This document shows positions 8,199 through 14,799 of a stretch of DNA of 27,775 nt, one piece after another. The stretch lies in NCBI GenBank assembly GCA_017381835.1, contig JAFOBK010000268.1, positions 1 to 27,775 on the forward strand. The letters are read 5' to 3'. Each line of letters starts with the position of its first letter. Within the stretch, counting starts at the first letter, position 1. Source of the stretch: Oscillospiraceae bacterium (GTDB taxonomy: Bacteria; Bacillota_A; Clostridia; Oscillospirales; Oscillospiraceae). The position numbers and the translations under genes were made by a program. Under the pieces are notes generated by a model that was not told where the DNA came from, made no database searches, and saw nothing but the letters and a program-made list of their open reading frames with translations.

Positions 8199-8765
8199 AT
8201 GAAACCCAGAGAATTGCTGGATATCCTGATTGTAGCAGAACGGCTGAAGGATGTTACCCGGCACTGTTATACCTCCAAGGGCCGCCATGAAAGTGTGGCG
8301 GAACATAGCTGGATGACCTGCCTGATGGCCTTCCTGATGAAGGAGGAATTTCCGGAAGCGGATATGGACAAGGTGATCCAAATGTGTCTGATCCACGATT
8401 TGGGAGAGGCATTTACAGGGGATATCCCCGTTTTTAATAAAACTGCTGCTGATGAGGATACAGAAGGCAGACTCCTGCGGGAATGGGTCAACAGCCTTCC
8501 GGCTGAAAAAGCCGCGGAAATGCAGGCGCTCTATCAGGAGATGGAGGCACGGCAGACTGTAGAAGCCAAAATCTATAAGGCGCTGGATAATATGGAAGCT
8601 GTGGTGCAGCATAATCTCTCCCCGATTTCTACCTGGCTTCCCAATGAGTATGAACTGAATCAGACCTATGGCTGGGAGCGGGTACAGTTTTCGCCCTGGC
8701 TGACGGAGCTTCGGGAGGAGATCCGAAAGGATACCATAGAGAAAATTGAAAAGGAAGGCCGATAA
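8199..8765 (+). CDS. HD-domain nucleotidase, YfbR/HDDC2-like
   Basis: ATG at 8199 follows a strong AAGGAGGGG. The 188-residue protein has the full HD metal set: His36 in ESVAEHSW, His66-Asp67 in CLIHDLGEA and Asp130 in KALDNMEA, in the layout of YfbR/HDDC2 5'-deoxynucleotidases (HD_3 family), which remove the phosphate from dNMPs. The length is normal for the family. It is first in a unit with the BMP-domain protein 45 bases downstream and the phosphoesterase. Family membership is firm; the exact nucleotide substrate is inferred. Confidence 0.82.
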   Translation: MKPRELLDILIVAERLKDVTRHCYTSKGRHESVAEHSWMTCLMAFLMKEEFPEADMDKVIQMCLIHDLGEAFTGDIPVFNKTAADEDTEGRLLREWVNSLPAEKAAEMQALYQEMEARQTVEAKIYKALDNMEAVVQHNLSPISTWLPNEYELNQTYGWERVQFSPWLTELREEIRKDTIEKIEKEGR

Positions 8766-8771
8766 TCGGCC
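8757..8771. other. Perfect palindrome across the HD-gene stop codon
   Basis: GGCCGAT and ATCGGCC surround a single A, overlapping the TAA of the HD gene. A short hairpin AACAGA / TCTGTT follows at about 8777-8791. Neither is followed by a T-run, so transcription probably continues into the next gene. It may be an RNA processing site or a protein site. Confidence 0.4.
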
Positions 8772-8810
8772 TGAAAAACAGAGATAAATCTGTTTGGGAG
8801 GAGGATCAAT

Positions 8811-10736
8811 ATGAACCGACAAAACGCGGTAGAAGAATATGAAAAAGCCCTAAAAGAAGGCTTGCGGGAGTACAGAGAGTGCGTTCAGAAAAAGTTGGAC
8901 CCCAATCCTGTTGTGCTGGATGATATCCTAATGCCTGAGGAGATAGAAAACAGTATCAATGTAGGTTTGGTGAATATTCCCATTAACCGGATCGTAGGCA
9001 TTAAAAATGCCGGCCGTGTATCTGCATTCACCCCCAGTTTTCGTCCTTTGATGGAGTTGGAAACGGAGTTTGCCTCTAAGTGGATCAACCTTTGCTCCGA
9101 CCACTTGGGTGAAGAGGGCATCCGCAATCCCGTAGATTGCTTTGAGTATTTAGGAAATTTCTATATTCAGGAGGGCAATAAGCGGGTCAGTGTCCTGCGC
9201 CACTTTGGTGCGGCCAAAATCCCGGCCAATGTGAAGCGGATCATACCGGTGATGAATGACAGCCCCCGTATGAAGGCTTACCAGGAATTTCTGGAGTTTT
9301 TCAAGCTCACCGGAATGTACGATGTGAATTATACCGTACCCGGCAATTATGCTAAACTGCTGGAGCAAACCGATTTCAGCAGCGAAGAAAAATGGACGGA
9401 GGATGATCGCCGCCGTTTCCGGGCAGGTTTTTATTATTTCAATGAGGCGCTGAACGCGGTGAGCGGCAGCGGACAAATGCCGAAACCGGAAGATGCCTTG
9501 CTGATGTGGCTGGAACTGCATCCGTTCTCCGATCTGAAAAAAATGTCCACATCTGAGTTGAAAAAGAGTATCAGCCAGCTGCGAACCAATATTATGGGCG
9601 CATCTGCGGAGGGCCCGGTGGTAAAGACGGATCCTCCGGAGGAGAAGAGCAAAATCGTGCAGCTCTTTAAAGGTGTAGACCACCTGAATGTGGCATTTGT
9701 TCATCAGTACAGCTGGGAGATCAGCCCTTGGACATGGAACCATGATGCAGGCCGCCGACATGTGGAGGAAGTCTTCGGAAAGGCAGTAACCGTCCGTGTC
9801 TATTTCAATATCGGATCTCCGGATAATGCGGAAGAACAGATCGATAAGGCAGTGGCTGAGGGCGCAGAAGTGGTGTTTACCACGGCAACACAGCTGATCA
9901 GTGCCTGTATGAAGGCCTCTGTCAAGTACCCGAAAGTGCGTTTCCTGAACTGCTCGATCCATCAGTCCTATGCATCCCTGCGAACCTACTATGGCCGTAT
10001 TCACGAGGGTAAATTTATCACCGGTGCCATTGCCGGCGCCATGTGCAAAAATGACCGGATCGGCTATATCGGCACTTATCCTATTTATGGTGAGCCGGCA
10101 TCTATCAATGCCTTTGCATTGGGTGCGCAGCTGACCAATCCCAATGTAAAAATTGAACTGAAGTGGTCCTGTATGCCCGGCAACCCCACAAAGGAATTCC
10201 TGGCTGATGGTATTCATGTAATCTCCAACCGCAATACACCCATGGAAAAGCACCTGGTCAACGAATATGGCACCTACATGTCGGATGAAAACGGAAATAT
10301 GATTCCTCTGGGCTCTCCTACCTGGGTGTGGGGACAGTTCTATGAAAATATGGTCCGCAGCATCATGAACGGCAGCTGGGAAGAGGATAAATCCGGCCAG
10401 ATCGTGAACCTTTGGTGGGGCATGAGCAGCGGTGTGGTAGATGTGGCATTGGCGGAAGATCTGCCTGAGGGTATTCGCGTGATGGCGAATATTTTGAAAG
10501 ACGGCATTGTGAGCGGTACATTGGATCCCTTTAAGCGGAAGATTCTGGATCAGCAAGGTAATGTACGTAATGACGGAACCAAGATTTTCACACCCACAGA
10601 ATTGATGCATATAGACTGGCTTTGCGAAAATGTTGTGGGTGAATTCCCCAAGTATCAGCAGATTCAACCGATTGCACGACCCATGGTGGATATTTTAGGC
10701 ATCCCTTGCAGTAAGAATGAGGCAGGTGAGAAATGA
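8811..10736 (+). CDS. Cytoplasmic BMP/PnrA-like ligand-binding protein with a possible ParB-like N-terminal domain
   Basis: ATG at 8811 follows GGGAGGAGG. The 641-residue protein has no signal peptide, lipobox or membrane helix, so it should be cytoplasmic. Residues about 1-190 include NRIVGIKNAGR and, at 115-134, a GNFYIQEGNKRVSVLRHFG segment recalling the ParB-type 'dGNHRv..l...G' motif; this match is tentative. After a charged linker, residues about 292-640 look like a BMP-family (PnrA/TmpC/Med type) binding domain: NVAFVHQ, DNAEEQIDKAVAEGAEVVFTT, a segment with GRIHEGKFITGAIAG, and NDRIGYIGTYPIYG. Exported PnrA-like proteins bind purine nucleosides. Without a signal, this one is more likely an intracellular sensor or regulator than an ABC-transporter receptor. 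Its stop overlaps the phosphoesterase start by 4 nt, implying translational coupling. Confidence 0.75.
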   Translation: MNRQNAVEEYEKALKEGLREYRECVQKKLDPNPVVLDDILMPEEIENSINVGLVNIPINRIVGIKNAGRVSAFTPSFRPLMELETEFASKWINLCSDHLGEEGIRNPVDCFEYLGNFYIQEGNKRVSVLRHFGAAKIPANVKRIIPVMNDSPRMKAYQEFLEFFKLTGMYDVNYTVPGNYAKLLEQTDFSSEEKWTEDDRRRFRAGFYYFNEALNAVSGSGQMPKPEDALLMWLELHPFSDLKKMSTSELKKSISQLRTNIMGASAEGPVVKTDPPEEKSKIVQLFKGVDHLNVAFVHQYSWEISPWTWNHDAGRRHVEEVFGKAVTVRVYFNIGSPDNAEEQIDKAVAEGAEVVFTTATQLISACMKASVKYPKVRFLNCSIHQSYASLRTYYGRIHEGKFITGAIAGAMCKNDRIGYIGTYPIYGEPASINAFALGAQLTNPNVKIELKWSCMPGNPTKEFLADGIHVISNRNTPMEKHLVNEYGTYMSDENGNMIPLGSPTWVWGQFYENMVRSIMNGSWEEDKSGQIVNLWWGMSSGVVDVALAEDLPEGIRVMANILKDGIVSGTLDPFKRKILDQQGNVRNDGTKIFTPTELMHIDWLCENVVGEFPKYQQIQPIARPMVDILGIPCSKNEAGEK

Positions 10737-11410
10737 AAATACTGATTGTAGCAGATGAAGAATGTCTGGCCTTGTGGGATTACTATGTTCCCGGCCGGTT
10801 GAAGCAATATGAACTCATTTTGTCCAGCGGAGATCTGAAGGGTGACTATCTGAGCTTTTTGGTGACAATGGCGCGGTGTCCTCTGATGTATGTCCATGGC
10901 AACCATGACGGAACCTATGATGAGGAACCCCCGGAGGGCTGCGACAGCATTGAAGATACGCTGGTAGTCTATAAGGGTTTGCGAATTCTGGGCCTGGGTG
11001 GCTGTCAGCCCTATAGCCGGGGAAAGTATCAGTATTCCGAGCGGAAGATGGAAAAGCGAATCCGGAAATTAAAACGGGCAATCGAATTTGCTGGCGGTGT
11101 GGATATTGTTTTGACCCACGCTGCCCCTGCGGGTGTAGGTGACTGGGATGACGCATCTCATCGGGGATATGAATCCTTTTTGGAGCTGATCGACAGTTAC
11201 CACCCGAAATATTTGCTCCATGGCCATGTACATATGAATTATGGCCAAAAGATTCAGCGCGTTCAGGAATATTCCGGAACAAAAGTAATTAATTGCTGCG
11301 AAAAGTATGAACTGGACTATGATTTTCCCAGAGACTTTCCTGCAATGAGCAACATACAGCGCTGGTATGTGAAGACATTCGTCAAGAATTTGCACATTAT
11401 CAGTACATAA
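10733..11410 (+). CDS. Calcineurin-like metallophosphoesterase with altered first metal motif
   Basis: The start overlaps the previous stop as ATGA. The 225-residue protein shows metallophosphoesterase motifs in order: Asp8 in VADEE, Gly33-Asp34 in SSGDLKGD, GNHD at 56-59, Thr-His at 128-129 and GHVH at 164-167. The usual first motif is D-x-H; here it is D-x-E (Asp8, Glu10), so one metal site is atypical. The small size and absence of extra domains suit a phosphodiesterase or nucleotide phosphatase. Coupling to the BMP-domain gene and the HD nucleotidase suggests a nucleotide-related substrate (inference). Confidence 0.85.
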   Translation: MKILIVADEECLALWDYYVPGRLKQYELILSSGDLKGDYLSFLVTMARCPLMYVHGNHDGTYDEEPPEGCDSIEDTLVVYKGLRILGLGGCQPYSRGKYQYSERKMEKRIRKLKRAIEFAGGVDIVLTHAAPAGVGDWDDASHRGYESFLELIDSYHPKYLLHGHVHMNYGQKIQRVQEYSGTKVINCCEKYELDYDFPRDFPAMSNIQRWYVKTFVKNLHIIST

Positions 11411-11447
11411 AAGAAAAAACGGCCTGCCGGAACAATTCGGCAGGCCG
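11411..11447 (-). terminator. Hairpin after the phosphoesterase, with the T-run on the minus strand
   Basis: CGGCCTGCCG / CGGCAGGCCG (11420-11429 and 11438-11447) is a perfect 10-bp stem with an 8-base loop. The A-rich run is on its left (11409-11419), so the U-run forms in a minus-strand transcript; the plus strand continues AAACTTCTCG. It may still end or stabilise the plus-strand operon mRNA, but as an intrinsic terminator it points to the minus strand. Confidence 0.55.
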
Positions 11448-11477
11448 AAACTTCTCGAAAAAATATCAAAATAATAC

Positions 11478-11506
11478 TGGATTCTTTATTCATGTTAGAG
11501 TATACT
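11478..11506 (+). promoter_or_regulatory. Probable promoter of the pullulanase gene
   Basis: TATACT at 11501-11506 matches the -10 boxes of the GDE and malE promoters. The -35 position 17 bases upstream reads only TGGATT (11478-11483), a poor match, so an activator or weak basal activity is likely. A loosely symmetric TTCTCGAAAA lies at 11452-11461 and distantly recalls the TTTCGAAA sites near the LacI gene. Confidence 0.4.
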
Positions 11507-11546
11507 GAGAGTCGGTAAGGAAAACTCAGAATCGGAAGGTATCCGT

Positions 11547-13469
11547 ATGAATGACATGAAGAGCGAAGCATTCGAAAGAGAATTTCACTGTGATAAACCC
11601 CTGGGCGCCTTTTGCGGCCATGAAGGAACCCGCATTTATCTGTGGGCACCTACGGCAGAAGCAGTGTTTTTACATTTTTATCCCAAGGGCAACGACTGTC
11701 CGCCCGTTGAAACTGTATCCATGGAAAAAGGCAAGCAGGGCCGCTGGTCCTATAAAACTTCCCGAAACCTGGACGGCTGGTACTATGATTTTGATGTGAC
11801 AGTTAGCGGTAAGACCCGGCGCACTGCCGACCCCTATGCTAAGGGATGCGGTGTCAACAGTAATCGCAGCATGGTCATCGACTTGACTAAGACCAATCCT
11901 CAGGGTTGGGAAGCAGACTGCGCACCTGCAAACAAAGCAGAGCAGGTGATCTATGAACTGCATGTGAAAGATTTTTCCTGGGATCCTGCCGGCGGCTTTG
12001 ATAACAAGGATCGGGGTAAGTTTACAGCATTCCTGCGGTCCGGTACTACCTTGAATAAAGATGGGAAGCATCCTACCGGCTTGGATTATCTGAAAAAGCT
12101 GGGTGTGACCCATATTCAGCTGATGCCGGTGTATGACTATGGCTCTGTGGACGAGACCAATTGGGAAAATGGCTATAACTGGGGCTATGACCCGGTGAAC
12201 TACAATGTGCCGGAGGGAAGCTTCTCCACCGATCCCTATCATGGCGAAGTCCGTGTGCGGGAGCTGAAGGAGATGATCCAGCGTCTGCATCAGGAAGGCT
12301 TCCGGGTGATTATGGATGTGGTTTACAACCACACCTATGTAAGTGACTCCTGGCTGGAGCGGACTGTACCCGGTTACTACTACCGCCAGAAGTCTGACGG
12401 TACTTTGTCCAACGGTTCCGGCTGCGGCAACGATGTGGCTTCCGAGCGAAGCATGTGCCGCCGGTATATCCTGGAGTCCTGCCTGTACTGGATCAAGGAG
12501 TACCATATGGATGGTTTCCGCTTTGATCTGATGGGTCTGCTGGATCAGGAACTGATGGAAAGCGTTCAGCACCGTCTGGATGCAGAATACGGAGTGGGCG
12601 AAAAGCTGATTTATGGTGAACCCTGGAGAGCGGACAATACCCATTTGTCCCGCCCGGTTGTGCTGTGTGACAAGGGCAGCCTCAAAACCATTGACGGTAA
12701 GATCGGTGCCTTCTGTGATGACACCCGGGATGCGGTAAAGGGCAGCCTGATGGATCTGAATGCCAAGGGCTTTGTCAATGGCGGCGGTATCCACGCCCAT
12801 AAGCTTCATCATTGCCTCGCCGGTTGGGCAGGTAGCTACGGTGCATTCCAGACACCCTATCAGACCATCACCTATTTAAGCTGCCATGATGACTGGACCT
12901 TGTGGGATAAGCTGGTGTCCACCATGGATGCGAAAAAGCGTTTTTCCGCTTGTAATCCGGAGGTCCTCCGGGCAAATCGCCTGGCTGCTGCCATCAACTT
13001 CTGCTGCCAGGGCCGTCCCTTCTTCCTGGCCGGTGAAGAATTTGGCCGCACCAAGGGCGGCATTAAGAATAGCTATTGTTCCAGCAGTGATGTGAATAAG
13101 CTGGACTGGAATCGGGCATGGAAGAATCGGAGCCTGGTGGATTATTACCGTGGTCTGATCGCGCTGCGTATGCAGCTGCCCGGTGTCTGCGACAAGAGTG
13201 CCGATGCCCATAAGCGGGTTCTGTGGGTGAAGGAAACGGCACCCGATTGCGTCATGGCTTGTGTAAACAATCAGGGAAGCGGTTCTCAGTGGGAGCAGAT
13301 CCTTATGATTTTCAATTGCTCCGGTAAATCTGAAAATGTGCGGCTGCCGGACGGAAACTGGCAGATCCTGGTGGATGGAGAAAATGCCTTCCGCTGGCAG
13401 AAGCGGAATGACGTTTCTGCATCTGTGCATGTGGCGGAATACAGCGCCGTGATCCTGGGCCTAAAATAA
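11547..13469 (+). CDS. pulA: Type I pullulanase (GH13_14 with CBM48), cytoplasmic
   Basis: ATG at 11547 follows GGAAGG. The 640-residue protein has no signal peptide. An N-terminal CBM48-like domain (about 20-110; YLWAPTAEAVFLHFY) precedes the GH13 barrel. The type I pullulanase signature YNWGYDPVNY is at 210-219. Conserved GH13 regions: DVVYNH (Asp257), nucleophile Asp327 in GFRFDLMGL, acid/base Glu358 in YGEPW and transition-state Asp448 in SCHDDWTLWDK. It hydrolyses alpha-1,6 branch points of pullulan, branched maltodextrins or glycogen. Its own promoter and a terminator shared with the convergent LacI-family gene make it a single-gene unit. Being intracellular, it should act on imported branched dextrins or stored glycogen. 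Confidence 0.92.
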   Translation: MNDMKSEAFEREFHCDKPLGAFCGHEGTRIYLWAPTAEAVFLHFYPKGNDCPPVETVSMEKGKQGRWSYKTSRNLDGWYYDFDVTVSGKTRRTADPYAKGCGVNSNRSMVIDLTKTNPQGWEADCAPANKAEQVIYELHVKDFSWDPAGGFDNKDRGKFTAFLRSGTTLNKDGKHPTGLDYLKKLGVTHIQLMPVYDYGSVDETNWENGYNWGYDPVNYNVPEGSFSTDPYHGEVRVRELKEMIQRLHQEGFRVIMDVVYNHTYVSDSWLERTVPGYYYRQKSDGTLSNGSGCGNDVASERSMCRRYILESCLYWIKEYHMDGFRFDLMGLLDQELMESVQHRLDAEYGVGEKLIYGEPWRADNTHLSRPVVLCDKGSLKTIDGKIGAFCDDTRDAVKGSLMDLNAKGFVNGGGIHAHKLHHCLAGWAGSYGAFQTPYQTITYLSCHDDWTLWDKLVSTMDAKKRFSACNPEVLRANRLAAAINFCCQGRPFFLAGEEFGRTKGGIKNSYCSSSDVNKLDWNRAWKNRSLVDYYRGLIALRMQLPGVCDKSADAHKRVLWVKETAPDCVMACVNNQGSGSQWEQILMIFNCSGKSENVRLPDGNWQILVDGENAFRWQKRNDVSASVHVAEYSAVILGLK

Positions 13470-13498
13470 AAAAGTCACCGGCTGTGCCGGTGACTTTT
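13470..13498. terminator. Bidirectional terminator between pullulanase and LacI-family genes
   Basis: AAAAGTCACCGGC and GCCGGTGACTTTT form a perfect stem around TGT (13470-13482 and 13486-13498). The A and T runs on the two sides let it serve both convergent genes. Confidence 0.9.
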
Positions 13499-13500
13499 AC

Positions 13501-14496
13501 TTATTTATCATTGACGGTGGTGCAGGAGGCCCGCTCGATCAGCTCCGGATGGAGCAGCAGGGAAGTGACATGTACATTGTTCAGCTGGTTCAACATGGCA
13601 TAGAATCCGCTTTTGCCGATGTTGATCCGATCCTGACGGATGGTGGTCAGGGGAGGGAGCGTGTAGCGGCACATGGGGATGTCGTCAAAACCCACGATGC
13701 TGATATCCTCGGGAATCCGATAACCCATCTGAGCGCAGTGGATCATAACGCTGTGGGCCAGTAAGTCATGGCTGCAGACAATAGCGGTGCAGCCTTCCTT
13801 CAAAATCCGGGGCAGATGTTCGGAAAGACATTCGTTGATAAAATAGGAATAGCCTGCATACGCTTCCTTTGTTTCCAAACCGTGGGTCTTCATAGCCTGG
13901 AAGAAGGCGTTGTAGCGCTGACGATATACATAGGCTTCCAATGCGCTGCTTAAGTAACCGATTTTCGTGTGTCCCAAGGCCTTCAGATGGTGGACAGCCA
14001 GTTCCATGCCCTCGGCATTGTCAACACCAATGTGGGTAACCCGGGGATTGGTGTTGATATGGTTGTCATAGAGAATTGCAGGGGTGTTGCAGGTTTCAAA
14101 ATCCTTCATCCAGGGATCCAGCAAGGATAAACCCAAAAGCAGCGCACCGCTGTAATTGTTCTGCACCATATAAGTGTCGTAGTGCATTTCTTGCTGCAGC
14201 TGCAAGGTCAGGGGAATCATCTCAACTTGATATCCGTAGGGTTCCGCAGCCTGCCGGAAACCCATCACCAAATCATAACCGAAGTCTTCTGGCTTGGTGT
14301 ATTCCATATTGATTACAAACACTGCCAGGCGGGGCATTTCCGTGCTGCGGGCAATACGGGAGTAACCCAATTCAACCGCCTTTTCCAGCACGTTGCGGCG
14401 CATAGCCTTGCTGACATCCTTGGCACCGCTCAGCGCTTTGGACACTGTGCTTTTGGAAATACCCAACTCACGGGCAATATCATCTAATGTAGCCAA
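13501..14496 (-). CDS. LacI-family transcriptional regulator of the alpha-glucan genes
   Basis: The TTG at 14496-14494 is the likely start. AAGGAG (14511-14506) lies 9 bases upstream, and the protein then begins M-ATLDDIARELGISKSTV, the normal LacI N-terminus. The ATG at 14505 directly abuts the Shine-Dalgarno and would add SFL-like residues. The 331-residue protein has the LacI helix-turn-helix (residues about 3-22), hinge, and periplasmic-binding-like effector domain (LAVFVINMEY, THIGVDNAEGM, GHTKIGYLS, DISIVGFDDIPM). It lies between pullulanase and the divergent debranching operon and next to strong palindromes shared with the malE leader, so it is probably the maltodextrin-responsive regulator (MalR-like). 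The effector is not visible from sequence. Confidence 0.85.
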   Translation of the reverse strand: MATLDDIARELGISKSTVSKALSGAKDVSKAMRRNVLEKAVELGYSRIARSTEMPRLAVFVINMEYTKPEDFGYDLVMGFRQAAEPYGYQVEMIPLTLQLQQEMHYDTYMVQNNYSGALLLGLSLLDPWMKDFETCNTPAILYDNHINTNPRVTHIGVDNAEGMELAVHHLKALGHTKIGYLSSALEAYVYRQRYNAFFQAMKTHGLETKEAYAGYSYFINECLSEHLPRILKEGCTAIVCSHDLLAHSVMIHCAQMGYRIPEDISIVGFDDIPMCRYTLPPLTTIRQDRINIGKSGFYAMLNQLNNVHVTSLLLHPELIERASCTTVNDK

Positions 14497-14529
14497 GAAA
14501 CTCATCTCCTTGTTCTTTACTAATTTAAC

Positions 14530-14558
14530 ATTATATCATATAGGCTGCGGAAAAGTAA
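14530..14558 (-). promoter_or_regulatory. Probable promoter of the LacI-family gene
   Basis: On the minus strand TATAAT (14535-14530) is preceded by TG one base upstream, an extended -10. The -35 position 17 bases upstream reads TTACTT (14558-14553), a weak match. The large palindrome at 14562-14592 lies just upstream of the -35, so self-regulation is plausible. Confidence 0.5.
14545..14556 (+). promoter_or_regulatory. 12-mer CTGCGGAAAAGT shared with the malE control region
   Basis: CTGCGGAAAAGT occurs here and at 20068-20079, in both places preceded by ATATAG within a few bases and followed some 20-30 bases later by the shared AAAGTTTCGTAAAAT. Conservation of the pair in two distant non-coding gaps implies a common control element, whether a second protein site or a retained duplicate of a promoter region. 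Confidence 0.45.
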
Positions 14559-14561
14559 GCT

Positions 14562-14592
14562 TTTTACGAAACTTTTCAAAAGTTTCGTAAAA
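14562..14592. promoter_or_regulatory. 31-bp perfect palindromic operator candidate
   Basis: Arms TTTTACGAAACTTTT and AAAAGTTTCGTAAAA are perfect inverted copies around one C. The right arm, extended by two flanking bases (AAAGTTTCGTAAAAT, 14579-14593), is identical to 20109-20123 upstream of malE. It lies between the divergent LacI and GDE promoters. As DNA it is a likely site for the LacI-family protein; as RNA it would also form a hairpin. Confidence 0.6.
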
Positions 14593-14593
14593 T

Positions 14594-14605
14594 TTCGATA
14601 TCGAA
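14594..14605. promoter_or_regulatory. Second palindromic operator candidate
   Basis: TTCGATATCGAA is a perfect 12-bp palindrome one base beyond the 31-bp palindrome. It carries TTCGA half-sites with a widened centre, compatible with a LacI-type dimer. Confidence 0.4.
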
Positions 14606-14695
14606 TGATAGAAGAAGTAAACTATATAGGAAGAAAAGGAATTATTTGGTAAAAATATGCAGTTCCCGGTAAATTAAAGATTTTTGCATTGGTTC

Positions 14696-14724
14696 TTGAC
14701 GGAAGATTAGAAAAGTACTATACT
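14696..14724 (+). promoter_or_regulatory. Sigma-A-type promoter of the GDE / alpha-glucosidase / malQ operon
   Basis: TTGACG (14696-14701), a 17-base spacer and TATACT (14719-14724). Both boxes are identical to those of the malE promoter at 20028-20057, which suggests coordinated control. Confidence 0.8.
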
Positions 14725-14739
14725 TGAAAAGAGCAAAAC

Positions 14740-14767
14740 ATTTCGAAATTATTTCTAGCGCTGGAAA
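14740..14767. promoter_or_regulatory. Operator candidates just downstream of the GDE promoter
   Basis: ATTTCGAAAT (14740-14749) is a perfect palindrome about 10 bases after the expected transcription start. TTTCTAGCGCTGGAAA (14752-14767) is a nearly perfect one with a single mismatched pair. Both sit where a LacI-type repressor would block the promoter. The second does not fit the usual cre consensus well. Confidence 0.4.
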
Positions 14768-14799
14768 ATAAGTTTCTTCAGCTGTACAGAAAGGTTTTT

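Noticed and set aside
14752..14767. Catabolite-responsive element (cre) upstream of the GDE operon
   Set aside because: The TTTCTAGCGCTGGAAA palindrome has a GCGC centre but lacks the TG...CA ends and A/T pattern of cre; kept only as a generic operator candidate.
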